Positions 1-5,459 of a stretch of 11,415 bases of DNA are shown piece after piece. The notes beneath the pieces were generated by a model. It saw only the letters and a list, made by a program, of their open reading frames with translations. It searched no databases and was not told the origin of the DNA. The DNA lies in the NCBI GenBank assembly GCA_018813625.1, contig JAHJBA010000054.1:1-11415 (forward strand), written 5' to 3'. This DNA is from Patescibacteria group bacterium. Lineage in GTDB: Bacteria; Patescibacteriota; Minisyncoccia; Phycocordibacterales; UBA9973. The position numbers and the translations under genes are program-made. The first letter of the stretch is position 1. Each line of letters opens with the position of its first letter.

Positions 1-678
1 ATCGGGTTATACATAAGTTTGTTTTTGATTGGCGCGTTTGTCTTTTCATTTTCTACTTCTCTTGCATGGGCAGAAGAAGCAACTGAGGTAGACGCAATGA
101 TACAGCCAGATCAAATACGTGATCTTGAGGCACGTCCTGCTTTAACTCAAGAAATACAGGCCATAAAAGAAAAAATGCAAGCAGAGAGGCAAGTATTAAA
201 AGACAAAATAGAGGCCGCAAGAACAGAGGCAAAAACCAAAATGGAGGCATTAAGGGAAAGCTTGAAAACTGAAAAAGATCAGGTTAAAGCAAAAATTCAA
301 GAAGCAAGACTTCTTGGAAGAGAAAAAGCTTTGGAAAGGTTTGACAGCAAATTCGAAAAAATGGACGAACTTAAAGAAAGAGTTGATGCCCTTATTGTTA
401 AGTTTGAGGCAAAAGGTGTAGACACAACAAATGCAAAAACATTTGTTGCAACAGCGGAAACAAAATTAACCGAGGCAAAATCAAAAATCGCGGAAGCGAG
501 CACCTTGCTTGCGGGATCAACGAACCAGCTTACTGCAGAGAACAAGGAAAAACTAAGAACCCTCGTAAAAGAAGCCCAAACTTTACTGGTAGATGCTCAT
601 AAGGCATTGGGAGACGCAACTAAGTCATTGAAGGATGCTGTCAAAGCAAAAAATGCGGTCGATGCGACAAATAATTAA
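1..678 (+). CDS. Exported coiled-coil protein of unknown function, 5'-truncated by the window
   Basis: The reading frame is open from the first base, so the true start probably lies before the window; a TTG at 19 is the first possible start inside it, with no ribosome binding site. The N-terminal part that is visible is a hydrophobic stretch followed by Ala-Trp-Ala and then Glu-Glu, which looks like a signal peptide with a signal peptidase I site (about residue 18 counting from the TTG). The rest is a highly charged Lys/Glu/Ala-rich helical protein with heptad-like spacing, interrupted near the middle by a Gly-Val-Asp-Thr turn and a Gly-Ser-Thr-Asn turn, suggesting two or three long antiparallel helices. 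No catalytic motif is visible. It ends 24 bases before the next membrane-protein gene with no terminator between, so the two are probably co-transcribed. An envelope role (surface or periplasmic spacer) is inference only; I do not recognise the family. Confidence 0.75.
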   Translation: MGLYISLFLIGAFVFSFSTSLAWAEEATEVDAMIQPDQIRDLEARPALTQEIQAIKEKMQAERQVLKDKIEAARTEAKTKMEALRESLKTEKDQVKAKIQEARLLGREKALERFDSKFEKMDELKERVDALIVKFEAKGVDTTNAKTFVATAETKLTEAKSKIAEASTLLAGSTNQLTAENKEKLRTLVKEAQTLLVDAHKALGDATKSLKDAVKAKNAVDATNN

Positions 679-702
679 TAGTCTAATTTTAAAAAATAAT
701 TT

Positions 703-933
703 ATGGAACCAGAGAAAAAATCACACGGTGCATTAATTGGCTCGATCATTATAATAATAATTCTTATCATTGGTGGAATATACATTTGGCAATCAAAAGT
801 TAAAAATGTTGCAAAAGAAGAGCAGGAAATGCAAGAAGTTCCTTCTCCAATAACCGATGAATTGAATTCTCTTGATCAAGATATCAATTCTTTAGATATA
901 AACACTGAACTTGATGTGGTCAACATTGAATAA
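703..933 (+). CDS. Small single-pass membrane protein of unknown function
   Basis: This 76-residue protein has a short lysine-containing N terminus, one transmembrane helix at about residues 10-29 that is extremely isoleucine-rich, then a basic stop-transfer patch (Lys-Val-Lys) and an acidic tail of about 40 residues rich in Asp, Asn, Ser and Leu with two similar Leu-Asp-x-Asp-Ile-Asn-Ser-Leu-Asp style repeats. By the positive-inside rule the orientation is not clear-cut. The ATG at 703 has no Shine-Dalgarno sequence upstream. It follows the exported coiled-coil gene by 24 bases and is followed directly by a strong terminator, so the pair forms a small envelope-related operon. Small proteins of this architecture are common in Patescibacteria; I cannot assign a function. 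Confidence 0.7.
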   Translation: MEPEKKSHGALIGSIIIIIILIIGGIYIWQSKVKNVAKEEQEMQEVPSPITDELNSLDQDINSLDINTELDVVNIE

Positions 934-940
934 TATTCAA

Positions 941-976
941 ATCAAAAAATCCCCGAGCATTCGGGGATTTTTTGAT
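941..976 (+). terminator. Rho-independent terminator after the two envelope genes
   Basis: There is a perfect 16-base-pair inverted repeat (941-956 with 961-976), loop GCAT, in which a CCCCGA/TCGGGG core is flanked by A6 on the left and T6 on the right. It begins eight bases after the stop codon of the small membrane protein. Because both flanks are A/T tracts it can act on both strands, but no minus-strand gene runs into it. It separates the upstream operon from trigger factor. Confidence 0.93.
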
Positions 977-1015
977 TTATTTGAAAATAATTGAATTTTG
1001 TTATAGGATGTTGAA

Positions 1016-2111
1016 ATGACCAAATTAAATATTAAAATAAAAAAATTACCAAAAAGCGAACTTGAAATCGAGGGATCGATGGAAAGTGACGCTTTCGAGG
1101 CATATTTTGAAAAAGCACTAAAAGAAATTGGGAAGGACCTTGAGATCCCTGGCTTCAGAAAAGGAAGAGTGCCAGAAAATATTTTATTAAAGAATGTACC
1201 AGAAATAAAAATTCTGGAAGAAATGGCCAAAATGGCTTTGAATGAACATTATCCAAAAATCATCGAAGACGAAAAAATTGATGCCATAAGTAGACCGGAA
1301 ATTTCTATTACAAAGCTCGCGCGTAAAAATCCTTTGGAATTTAAAATAAAGACTGCTGTAATGCCCATAATAAAATTGCCAGATTATAAGGAAATTTCAA
1401 AAAGAATAATCTCAAAAATTACGGATACTGAAAAAAGATTTTTCTGTTTCTGATGAAGATTTGGAAAAAACAATAATGGATATTAGGAAATCTCGGGCAC
1501 CTAAAAAACACATGAAAGATGTGGCAAAAGAACACGCCTGTGAAGGAGAAGAATGCAAACATGACCATAAGGTAGAAGAGGTAGAAGAAGATGAATTGCC
1601 TCCATTTGACGATAAATATGTGCAAGCTCTCGGCCCTTTCAAAGATGTCGAAGACTTTAAGATAAAATTGAAGGAAAACATGAAGCTGGAAAAAGAGAAT
1701 CAATTAAAAGAAAAAAACAGACTGAAAATCATAGAAAAGATAATCGATGATTCTGAAATGGATTTGCCAGAAATTTTAGTTGAAGTTGAACTAGATAAAA
1801 TTTTATACAGAATGGAATCAGACATCGCACACATGGGATTAAAGTTCGAAGATTACTTAAAGCATTTAAATAAAACAGTGGAAGATTTAAGAAAAGAATT
1901 CAGAAAGGATGCTGAAAAGAAAGCAAAACTTGGGCTTGTCTTAAACGAAATATCAAAATTAGAAAAAATAGTTGCCGATGAGGAGCAAGTTGCAAAAGAA
2001 GTGGCAATGATTTTGGATCGCTATAAAGAAGCCGACCCAGAGCGCGCCCGTCTGCACGCCGAAAACGTCCTCACCAACGAAAAAATCTTCCAGTTTTTAG
2101 AAAGTCAGTAA
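1016..2111 (+). CDS. tig: Trigger factor, PPIase-less form, split by a +1-base frameshift
   Basis: Trigger factor is the ribosome-bound chaperone that shields nascent chains at the exit tunnel. The N-terminal ribosome-binding domain is clear: Gly-Phe-Arg-Lys-Gly-Arg-Val-Pro at residues 46-53 matches the family signature that docks on ribosomal protein L23. The ATG at 1016 has an AGGA seven bases upstream. The frame breaks in the A6 run at 1431-1436 and stops at TGA 1451; removing one A restores a continuous protein of 364 residues through the TAA at 2111. The C-terminal chaperone arms follow (Leu-Pro-Pro-Phe-Asp-Asp, then long helices). The usual FKBP-type PPIase domain of roughly 90-100 residues is absent; in its place is a short charged linker with His173, Cys175, Cys180, His182 and His184 (numbering after correction). 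The break may be an assembly or sequencing error, slippage, or a real mutation. clpP follows 53 bases downstream, a common partnership. Confidence 0.9.
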
Positions 2112-2114
2112 AAA

Positions 2115-2123
2115 TGCTATACT
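2115..2123 (+). promoter_or_regulatory. Candidate extended -10 promoter for clpP
   Basis: TGCTATACT lies just after the tig stop codon: a TGn extension plus TATACT, five of six bases of the -10 consensus. No good -35 is visible upstream, which extended -10 promoters can tolerate. It would start transcription near 2130, giving clpP a leader of about 35 bases. The identical nine bases occur upstream of the NYN gene on the other strand (11212-11204). No start site has been mapped, so this is inference. Confidence 0.45.
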
Positions 2124-2164
2124 TAGTGTTGAAATAATTAAAAACTAATTTTAAAAATAAACCT

Positions 2165-2758
2165 ATGCTTATACCAACCGTTATAGAAAAATCACAATTT
2201 GGGGAAAGAGCTTATGATATTTATTCTCGACTCTTAAAAGAAAGAATAATCTTTTTAGCTGGACCCATTGATGATCACACTGCAAATATTATTATCGCCC
2301 AGTTTTTATTTCTTGAATCAGAGGACTCAAAGAAAGATATTCACTTCTATATAAATTCCCCCGGCGGATCAGTCACTTCAACAATGGCAATTGTAGACAC
2401 GATGAATCATGTGCGACCAGATGTCTCTACTTTTTGCGTAGGACTTGCTGCCTCAGGCGCAGCCATTATCCTTTCTGCTGGGAAAAAGGGTAAAAGATTC
2501 ATGCTACCAAATGCAGAAATTATGATCCACCAACCTCTCGGTGGAGTAGAAGGACAGGCAACAGACATCGCTATTACCGCAAAACACATCCTTAAAACCA
2601 GAGATAATTTAAACAAACTATTGTCTAAAAACACAGGAAAATCCCTGCCACAAATCGAAAAAGACGTAGAGCGCGACTTTTTCATGGACGCCGAGGAAGC
2701 TAAAAAATACGGCATTATTGATGAAATCGTAACTAAATCAAAAACTCCAACTAAATAA
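2165..2758 (+). CDS. clpP: ATP-dependent Clp protease proteolytic subunit
   Basis: ClpP is the self-compartmentalised serine protease that forms a double heptameric barrel in the cytoplasm and degrades proteins unfolded and fed in by ClpX- or ClpA/C-type ATPases. The full catalytic triad is present at canonical positions: Ser97 in Gly-Leu-Ala-Ala-Ser-Gly-Ala-Ala, His122 in Met-Ile-His-Gln-Pro, and Asp171 in Glu-Arg-Asp-Phe-Phe-Met. The Asn-Ser-Pro-Gly-Gly-Ser substrate-binding loop is at 64-69 and the Gln-Pro-Leu-Gly-Gly motif at 123-127. Length (197 residues) is normal. The start, Met-Leu-Ile-Pro-Thr-Val-Ile-Glu, gives a typical N terminus with almost no propeptide, but the ATG has no Shine-Dalgarno sequence. 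No ClpX gene is present in the window. It lies 53 bases after trigger factor and may be read from the tig transcript, from its own candidate promoter at 2115, or both. Confidence 0.98.
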   Translation: MLIPTVIEKSQFGERAYDIYSRLLKERIIFLAGPIDDHTANIIIAQFLFLESEDSKKDIHFYINSPGGSVTSTMAIVDTMNHVRPDVSTFCVGLAASGAAIILSAGKKGKRFMLPNAEIMIHQPLGGVEGQATDIAITAKHILKTRDNLNKLLSKNTGKSLPQIEKDVERDFFMDAEEAKKYGIIDEIVTKSKTPTK

Positions 2759-2784
2759 ATACCTAAATCAAAAATATATAAACT

Positions 2785-2818
2785 CAAAAACAGTATTAGA
2801 CAAAAGATATTGTTTTTG
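2785..2818 (+). terminator. Possible weak AU-rich terminator after clpP
   Basis: A 12-pair stem (2785-2796 with 2807-2818, one G-U pair) with a ten-base loop lies 26 bases after the clpP stop; its right arm is itself T-rich (TGTTTTTG) and runs into TTATATT. GC content of the stem is very low, so termination would be inefficient; it could equally be a 3' stability hairpin. Confidence 0.4.
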
Positions 2819-2979
2819 TTATATTGATAATGTTGACTTTTAAAAATTTATTTAAACAAATCGGTTTATAGGAATATACCAATATATGTTAGTTTTAAAG
2901 GGAAATTTTCAAATCTTTTATAGGACGAAAATCGAACCACAAATATAGTGGCGTGTTCTTGTAGGCCGACATTAGGCTT
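2819..2979 (+). promoter_or_regulatory. Long untranslated leader of rny with a start-codon hairpin
   Basis: This stretch before rny has no convincing gene. TTGACT at 2833-2838 resembles a -35 box but has no good -10 at the right distance. Small inverted repeats occur at 2937-2951 (CCAC/GTGG) and 2961-2981 (GTAGGCC/GGCTTAT with two G-U pairs, loop GACATTA). The latter would hold the first two bases of the rny start codon in its right arm. There is no Shine-Dalgarno sequence at a usable distance. The octamer TTATAGGA occurs twice (2866, 2918). A role in controlling RNase Y translation is inference. Confidence 0.35.
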
Positions 2980-4512
2980 ATGAGCATAACATTAACGACA
3001 ATTCTATTGGGAGCAGGAGCTCTCCTTTTGGGCGTTTTGATGGGATACTATCTACGCGTAATTGTAGCATTAGGCAGAAAACGATCCATTGAAATCGACA
3101 TTAAACAAATGATGGTTGGCGCAAAAGAAGAGGCGCAAAAAGTTATAAATGAAGCAAAAGAAAAATCCGAAAAAAAACTAGCAGAATTAAAAGAAGATGA
3201 AAAGAAAAAAGAGCAGGAATTTAAAGAAACGGAAAAAAGACTTATTAAAAAAGACGAGCTCTTGGATGCTAGACAGTCAGAAATAGACAAAGAAGTAGAA
3301 AATATAAAAATCAAAGTCGAAGAAATAAAAAGAATCCAAGAAAAAGTAGTTAAAATAGAAGAAGAAAAAAGAGATGAGCTTGCGAGGGTAGCAAAACTCA
3401 CCGAACAAGAGGCAAAAGATGAATTAATGAAAGATGTTGAGAAAAAGTATGAGGAAGATATTCTTGTAAAAATCCAAAAACTGGAAACCACCAATGAAGA
3501 AAAATTGGAAAACAGAGCAAAAGAAATACTAGTCACTTCGATCCAGCGCCTAGCAACAAGTACGGCATCAGATTTGATGACTACAACGATAACAATACCA
3601 AACAACGAAATAAAGGGAAAAATTATTGGAAAAGAAGGAAGAAATATCAGGGCATTCGAAAGAGCCGCAGGAGTGGAGCTTATTGTTGACGATACTCCAG
3701 GATCTATCGTTATTTCTTCTTTTGATCCAGTTAGAAGGCAGGTGGCGCGAGTGGCGCTTGAAAACTTAATCTTAGACGGACGCATTCAACCGGCTAAAAT
3801 TGAAGAACTGGTTGAAAAAGCAAGAGAAGAGATAAATAAAATCATCAAAGAAAAAGGAGAACAGGCAGTATATGAATGCGGAATATTCAATTTTGATCCG
3901 CGCATTGTCGCAATAATCGGACGACTTTACTTCCGCACAAGTTATGGACAAAATGTGCTTCAACATTCCATTGAAATGGCACACATAGCTGGGATGATCG
4001 CTGAAGAACTCGGCGCAGATGTAGCCATAGCTAAGGCAGGAGCATTGGTCCATGACATAGGAAAAGCGCTTGATCACGAAGTACAAGGTACACACGTAGA
4101 AATCGGTGTGAGAATACTCCAAAAATTTGGAGCAGATGAACGCATAGTCACAGCAATGAAAAGCCATCATGGTGATTACCCTTATGAAACAATTGAAGCA
4201 GTAATAGTTCAGACAGCCGATGCTATATCGGGAGGGCGTCCAGGCGCTCGCCGAGATTCTGTTGAAAATTATCTAAAACGCCTGCAAGAACTGGAAGCGT
4301 TGGTAAATAACTTCCCAGCCGTAGAAAAATCCTATGCTTTACAGGCAGGTCGTGAGATACGCATATTTGTAACACCTGAAAAAATATCAGATGCGGAAGC
4401 AAAGCTTATGGCACGAGATATCGCCATGAAGATAGAGCAGGAATTAAAATACCCTGGAGAAATCAAGGTGACCTTAATTCGTGAAACACGGGTTATAGAA
4501 TATGCCCGATAA
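2980..4512 (+). CDS. rny: Ribonuclease Y
   Basis: RNase Y is the membrane-anchored endoribonuclease that starts bulk mRNA decay in many bacteria lacking RNase E. Domains in order: one N-terminal transmembrane helix (about residues 5-27), a long Lys/Glu-rich coiled coil (about 40-190), a KH RNA-binding domain with Gly-Lys-Ile-Ile-Gly-Lys-Glu-Gly-Arg near residues 212-220, and an HD hydrolase domain with the metal-binding pair His358-Asp359 in Val-His-Asp-Ile-Gly-Lys, preceded by an HSIEMAH helix that supplies another histidine and followed by the Ser-His-His-Gly-Asp motif and the Asp-Ala-Ile-Ser-Gly-Gly-Arg-Pro-Gly-Ala-Arg signature. At 510 residues it is close to the usual length of about 520. 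The protein looks intact. It sits alone, 221 bases after clpP, and shares a terminator with the convergent HAD-like gene. PNPase, the usual 3'-exonuclease partner of RNase Y, is encoded further along the window. Confidence 0.98.
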   Translation: MSITLTTILLGAGALLLGVLMGYYLRVIVALGRKRSIEIDIKQMMVGAKEEAQKVINEAKEKSEKKLAELKEDEKKKEQEFKETEKRLIKKDELLDARQSEIDKEVENIKIKVEEIKRIQEKVVKIEEEKRDELARVAKLTEQEAKDELMKDVEKKYEEDILVKIQKLETTNEEKLENRAKEILVTSIQRLATSTASDLMTTTITIPNNEIKGKIIGKEGRNIRAFERAAGVELIVDDTPGSIVISSFDPVRRQVARVALENLILDGRIQPAKIEELVEKAREEINKIIKEKGEQAVYECGIFNFDPRIVAIIGRLYFRTSYGQNVLQHSIEMAHIAGMIAEELGADVAIAKAGALVHDIGKALDHEVQGTHVEIGVRILQKFGADERIVTAMKSHHGDYPYETIEAVIVQTADAISGGRPGARRDSVENYLKRLQELEALVNNFPAVEKSYALQAGREIRIFVTPEKISDAEAKLMARDIAMKIEQELKYPGEIKVTLIRETRVIEYAR

Positions 4513-4525
4513 AAGAAACAAGCAA

Positions 4526-4550
4526 AAAGGCCGAACAGTGTTCGGCCTTT
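4526..4550 (-). terminator. Terminator shared by rny and the convergent HAD-like gene
   Basis: A perfect 11-pair GC-rich stem (4526-4536 with 4540-4550, core GGCCGAAC/GTTCGGCC) has a three-base loop. Read on the minus strand the stem runs into five T residues, a good intrinsic terminator for the HAD-like gene; its last two stop-codon bases lie inside the stem. On the plus strand only three T residues follow, so termination of rny should be weaker. Confidence 0.88.
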
Positions 4551-4884
4551 ACTTAAAAATAGGTTCGACTTTCCGATACTCTCTAATTTTAACCCCATAC
4601 TTAGAGAAAATATCAGCTGGGGACTCGTCATCAAGAGCAATCTCTACTTCTTTTCCGACATAATCCCTCTTAGGGACAAGCTCGAAAGACTTAATCCCTA
4701 GACTATGCAAGAGCTCTTCGTTTTTTTTAATATCACCCCCAGTCCAGAGGGTAACTCTCACTCCCTTGGCTGTAAAATCTTCAAGAGTCTCAAGCACTTT
4801 TTTGTTTATCTCCCCTTTATCAAATGACACAAGGGTGCCAATGACATCACAAAAAACGCCAGGACAAAATTCCGAATCTGACAT
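4549..4884 (-). CDS. Small HAD-superfamily-like protein, atypical catalytic motif
   Basis: The 111-residue protein has the outline of a minimal HAD (haloacid dehalogenase-like) fold: motif I Phe-Cys-Asp13-Val-Ile-Gly-Thr17-Leu, motif II Leu-Trp-Thr48-Gly-Gly, a candidate motif III lysine (Lys79), and motif IV Ala-Leu-Asp85-Asp86-Glu-Ser-Pro. Most HAD phosphatases have Asp two residues after the nucleophile; here that position is Ile15, so the general acid/base is missing and ordinary phosphatase activity is doubtful. There is no cap domain. It could be a non-classical hydrolase or a binding protein. It stands alone on the minus strand, with an unusually strong Shine-Dalgarno sequence and its own candidate promoter, which suggests efficient independent expression. 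Substrate unknown. Confidence is high for the gene, moderate for the fold. Confidence 0.85.
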   Translation of the reverse strand: MSDSEFCPGVFCDVIGTLVSFDKGEINKKVLETLEDFTAKGVRVTLWTGGDIKKNEELLHSLGIKSFELVPKRDYVGKEVEIALDDESPADIFSKYGVKIREYRKVEPIFK

Positions 4885-4888
4885 AATA

Positions 4889-4895
4889 CCTCCTT
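4889..4895 (-). promoter_or_regulatory. Strong ribosome binding site of the HAD-like gene
   Basis: On the minus strand AAGGAGG lies four bases before the ATG at 4884, a near-full anti-16S match. It fixes the start. Most other genes in the window have no recognisable Shine-Dalgarno sequence, which makes this one stand out. Confidence 0.9.
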
Positions 4896-4927
4896 TTTAA
4901 ATCTTAAATAATGTTCAAGTTTATTAA

Positions 4928-4955
4928 ATGGTAACATTTTAATTTAAAAAGTCAA
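4928..4955 (-). promoter_or_regulatory. Candidate promoter of the HAD-like gene
   Basis: On the minus strand TTGACT (4955-4950) is followed after 16 bases by TACCAT (4933-4928) preceded by TGT, i.e. an extended -10. The predicted start is near 4921, about 37 bases before the ATG. It is divergent from the HU promoter, within the same 204-base gap. Confidence 0.5.
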
Positions 4956-4998
4956 ATTTTTAAAAATTTTAACCAATAATTTATTAAGTAGAATTCCC

Positions 4999-5027
4999 TT
5001 GCCCTTAAAAAACCCTTAGTATATAAT
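4999..5027 (+). promoter_or_regulatory. Promoter of the HU gene
   Basis: TTGCCC (4999-5004), a 17-base spacer and a perfect TATAAT (5022-5027) form the best sigma-70-type promoter in the window. Transcription would begin near 5034, giving a 55-base leader. A purine-rich AAGGAAGGGG at 5047-5056 lies about 32 bases before the ATG, too far to be a conventional ribosome binding site. Confidence 0.72.
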
Positions 5028-5088
5028 AGATAGGTATATATTTTATAAGGAAGGGGTCGAAATATTATAAAAAGAACTTTAAATAAAT

Positions 5089-5361
5089 ATGAATAAACAA
5101 GCATTAGTTGAATTAGTACAAGGAAAGCTTGGGGGAACAAAAGTGCAGGCAGAGGAAATTGTAGATGCAATATTCGATGCTATCATTGGCACAATGAAGA
5201 AAGGCGAAGATGTTTCAATTGCTGGCTTCGGAATCTTCTCCGTAAAAGCAAGAGCTGCAAGAATGGCTCGCAATCCAAAAACTGGAGAGCAAGTTAAAGT
5301 AGCTGCTACAACTGTTCCAAAATTTAGAGCTGCAAAAGCTTTGAAGGACGCTGTTAAATAA
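5089..5361 (+). CDS. HU-family nucleoid DNA-binding protein
   Basis: HU is a small basic dimer that bends and compacts DNA. At 90 residues this has the standard length. The N-terminal helical dimerisation half starts Met-Asn-Lys-Gln-Ala-Leu-Val-Glu-Leu-Val; the beta-arm half contains Gly-Phe-Gly-Ile-Phe at about 46-50 and the arm signature Arg-Asn-Pro-Lys-Thr-Gly-Glu at about 61-67, including the conserved proline that intercalates into DNA. The C terminus ends in the usual Pro-Lys-Phe-Arg-Ala-Ala-Lys-Ala-Leu-Lys helix. It is a single-gene transcription unit with its own strong promoter, a small palindrome directly after the stop and an intrinsic terminator. I cannot separate HU from IHF subunits on sequence alone, but length and arm motif favour HU. 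Confidence 0.95.
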   Translation: MNKQALVELVQGKLGGTKVQAEEIVDAIFDAIIGTMKKGEDVSIAGFGIFSVKARAARMARNPKTGEQVKVAATTVPKFRAAKALKDAVK

Positions 5362-5362
5362 C

Positions 5363-5380
5363 TTTAATCTCGAGATTAAA
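5363..5380. repeat. 18-bp perfect palindrome after the HU stop codon
   Basis: TTTAATCTCGAGATTAAA is a perfect inverted repeat starting one base after the HU stop codon. As RNA it folds into a seven-pair stem with a UCGA tetraloop, stacked immediately before the terminator stem that begins at 5381. It may protect the 3' end or be a protein-binding site; neither is shown. Confidence 0.7.
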
Positions 5381-5424
5381 TTAAAAAAACCACCCATTCG
5401 ACAAACTCAGGGTGGTTTTTTTAA
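5381..5424 (+). terminator. Bidirectional terminator between HU and comM
   Basis: A perfect 15-pair stem (5381-5395 with 5410-5424) has an A7/T7 outer part, an ACCACCC/GGGTGGT core and a 14-base loop. It ends HU on the plus strand, and read on the minus strand it has the same shape and T7 tail, so it can also end comM, whose stop lies at 5462-5460. The loop contains the TTCGACAAACTCAGG element. Confidence 0.93.
5397..5411 (+). repeat. TTCGA-CTCAGG element, copy 1, in the terminator loop
   Basis: TTCGACAAACTCAGG occupies the loop and inner right arm of the HU/comM terminator. Copy 2 lies 30 bases on. The shared parts are TTCGA and ACTCAGG, with the middle differing by substitutions and one base of length. 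Confidence 0.55.
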
Positions 5425-5441
5425 TTCTTAAGCATCCATCC

Positions 5442-5457
5442 TTCGATTAGACTCAGG
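5442..5457 (+). repeat. TTCGA-CTCAGG element, copy 2, at the comM 3' end
   Basis: TTCGATTAGACTCAGG is flanked by ATCCT (5437-5441, abutting it) and AGGAT (5455-5459, overlapping it), a five-pair hairpin just after the comM stop codon. It resembles copy 1 at 5397-5411. Confidence 0.55.
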
Positions 5458-5459
5458 AT

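Noticed and set aside
981..1007. TTGAAA and TGTTATAGG as a tig promoter
   Set aside because: The spacing is only 15 bases and the predicted transcript would start at the ATG, although tig has a Shine-Dalgarno sequence that such a transcript would lack. tig may have a promoter elsewhere or be read through.
2830..2871. A 13-codon peptide (ATG 2830 to TAG 2871) in the rny leader
   Set aside because: It has no ribosome binding site and short open frames like this are expected by chance in AT-rich DNA; no regulatory codon run is visible.
2866..2925. Repeated TTATAGGA words upstream of tig and rny (1001, 2866, 2918) as a regulatory repeat
   Set aside because: Eight-base AT-rich words recur by chance, and at tig the word simply overlaps the Shine-Dalgarno sequence.
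3048..3785. A 245-codon open frame on the minus strand opposite rny
   Set aside because: It is the mirror of the Lys/Glu-rich coiled coil of RNase Y and gives a Ser/Phe-rich translation with no domain; the plus-strand protein is certain.
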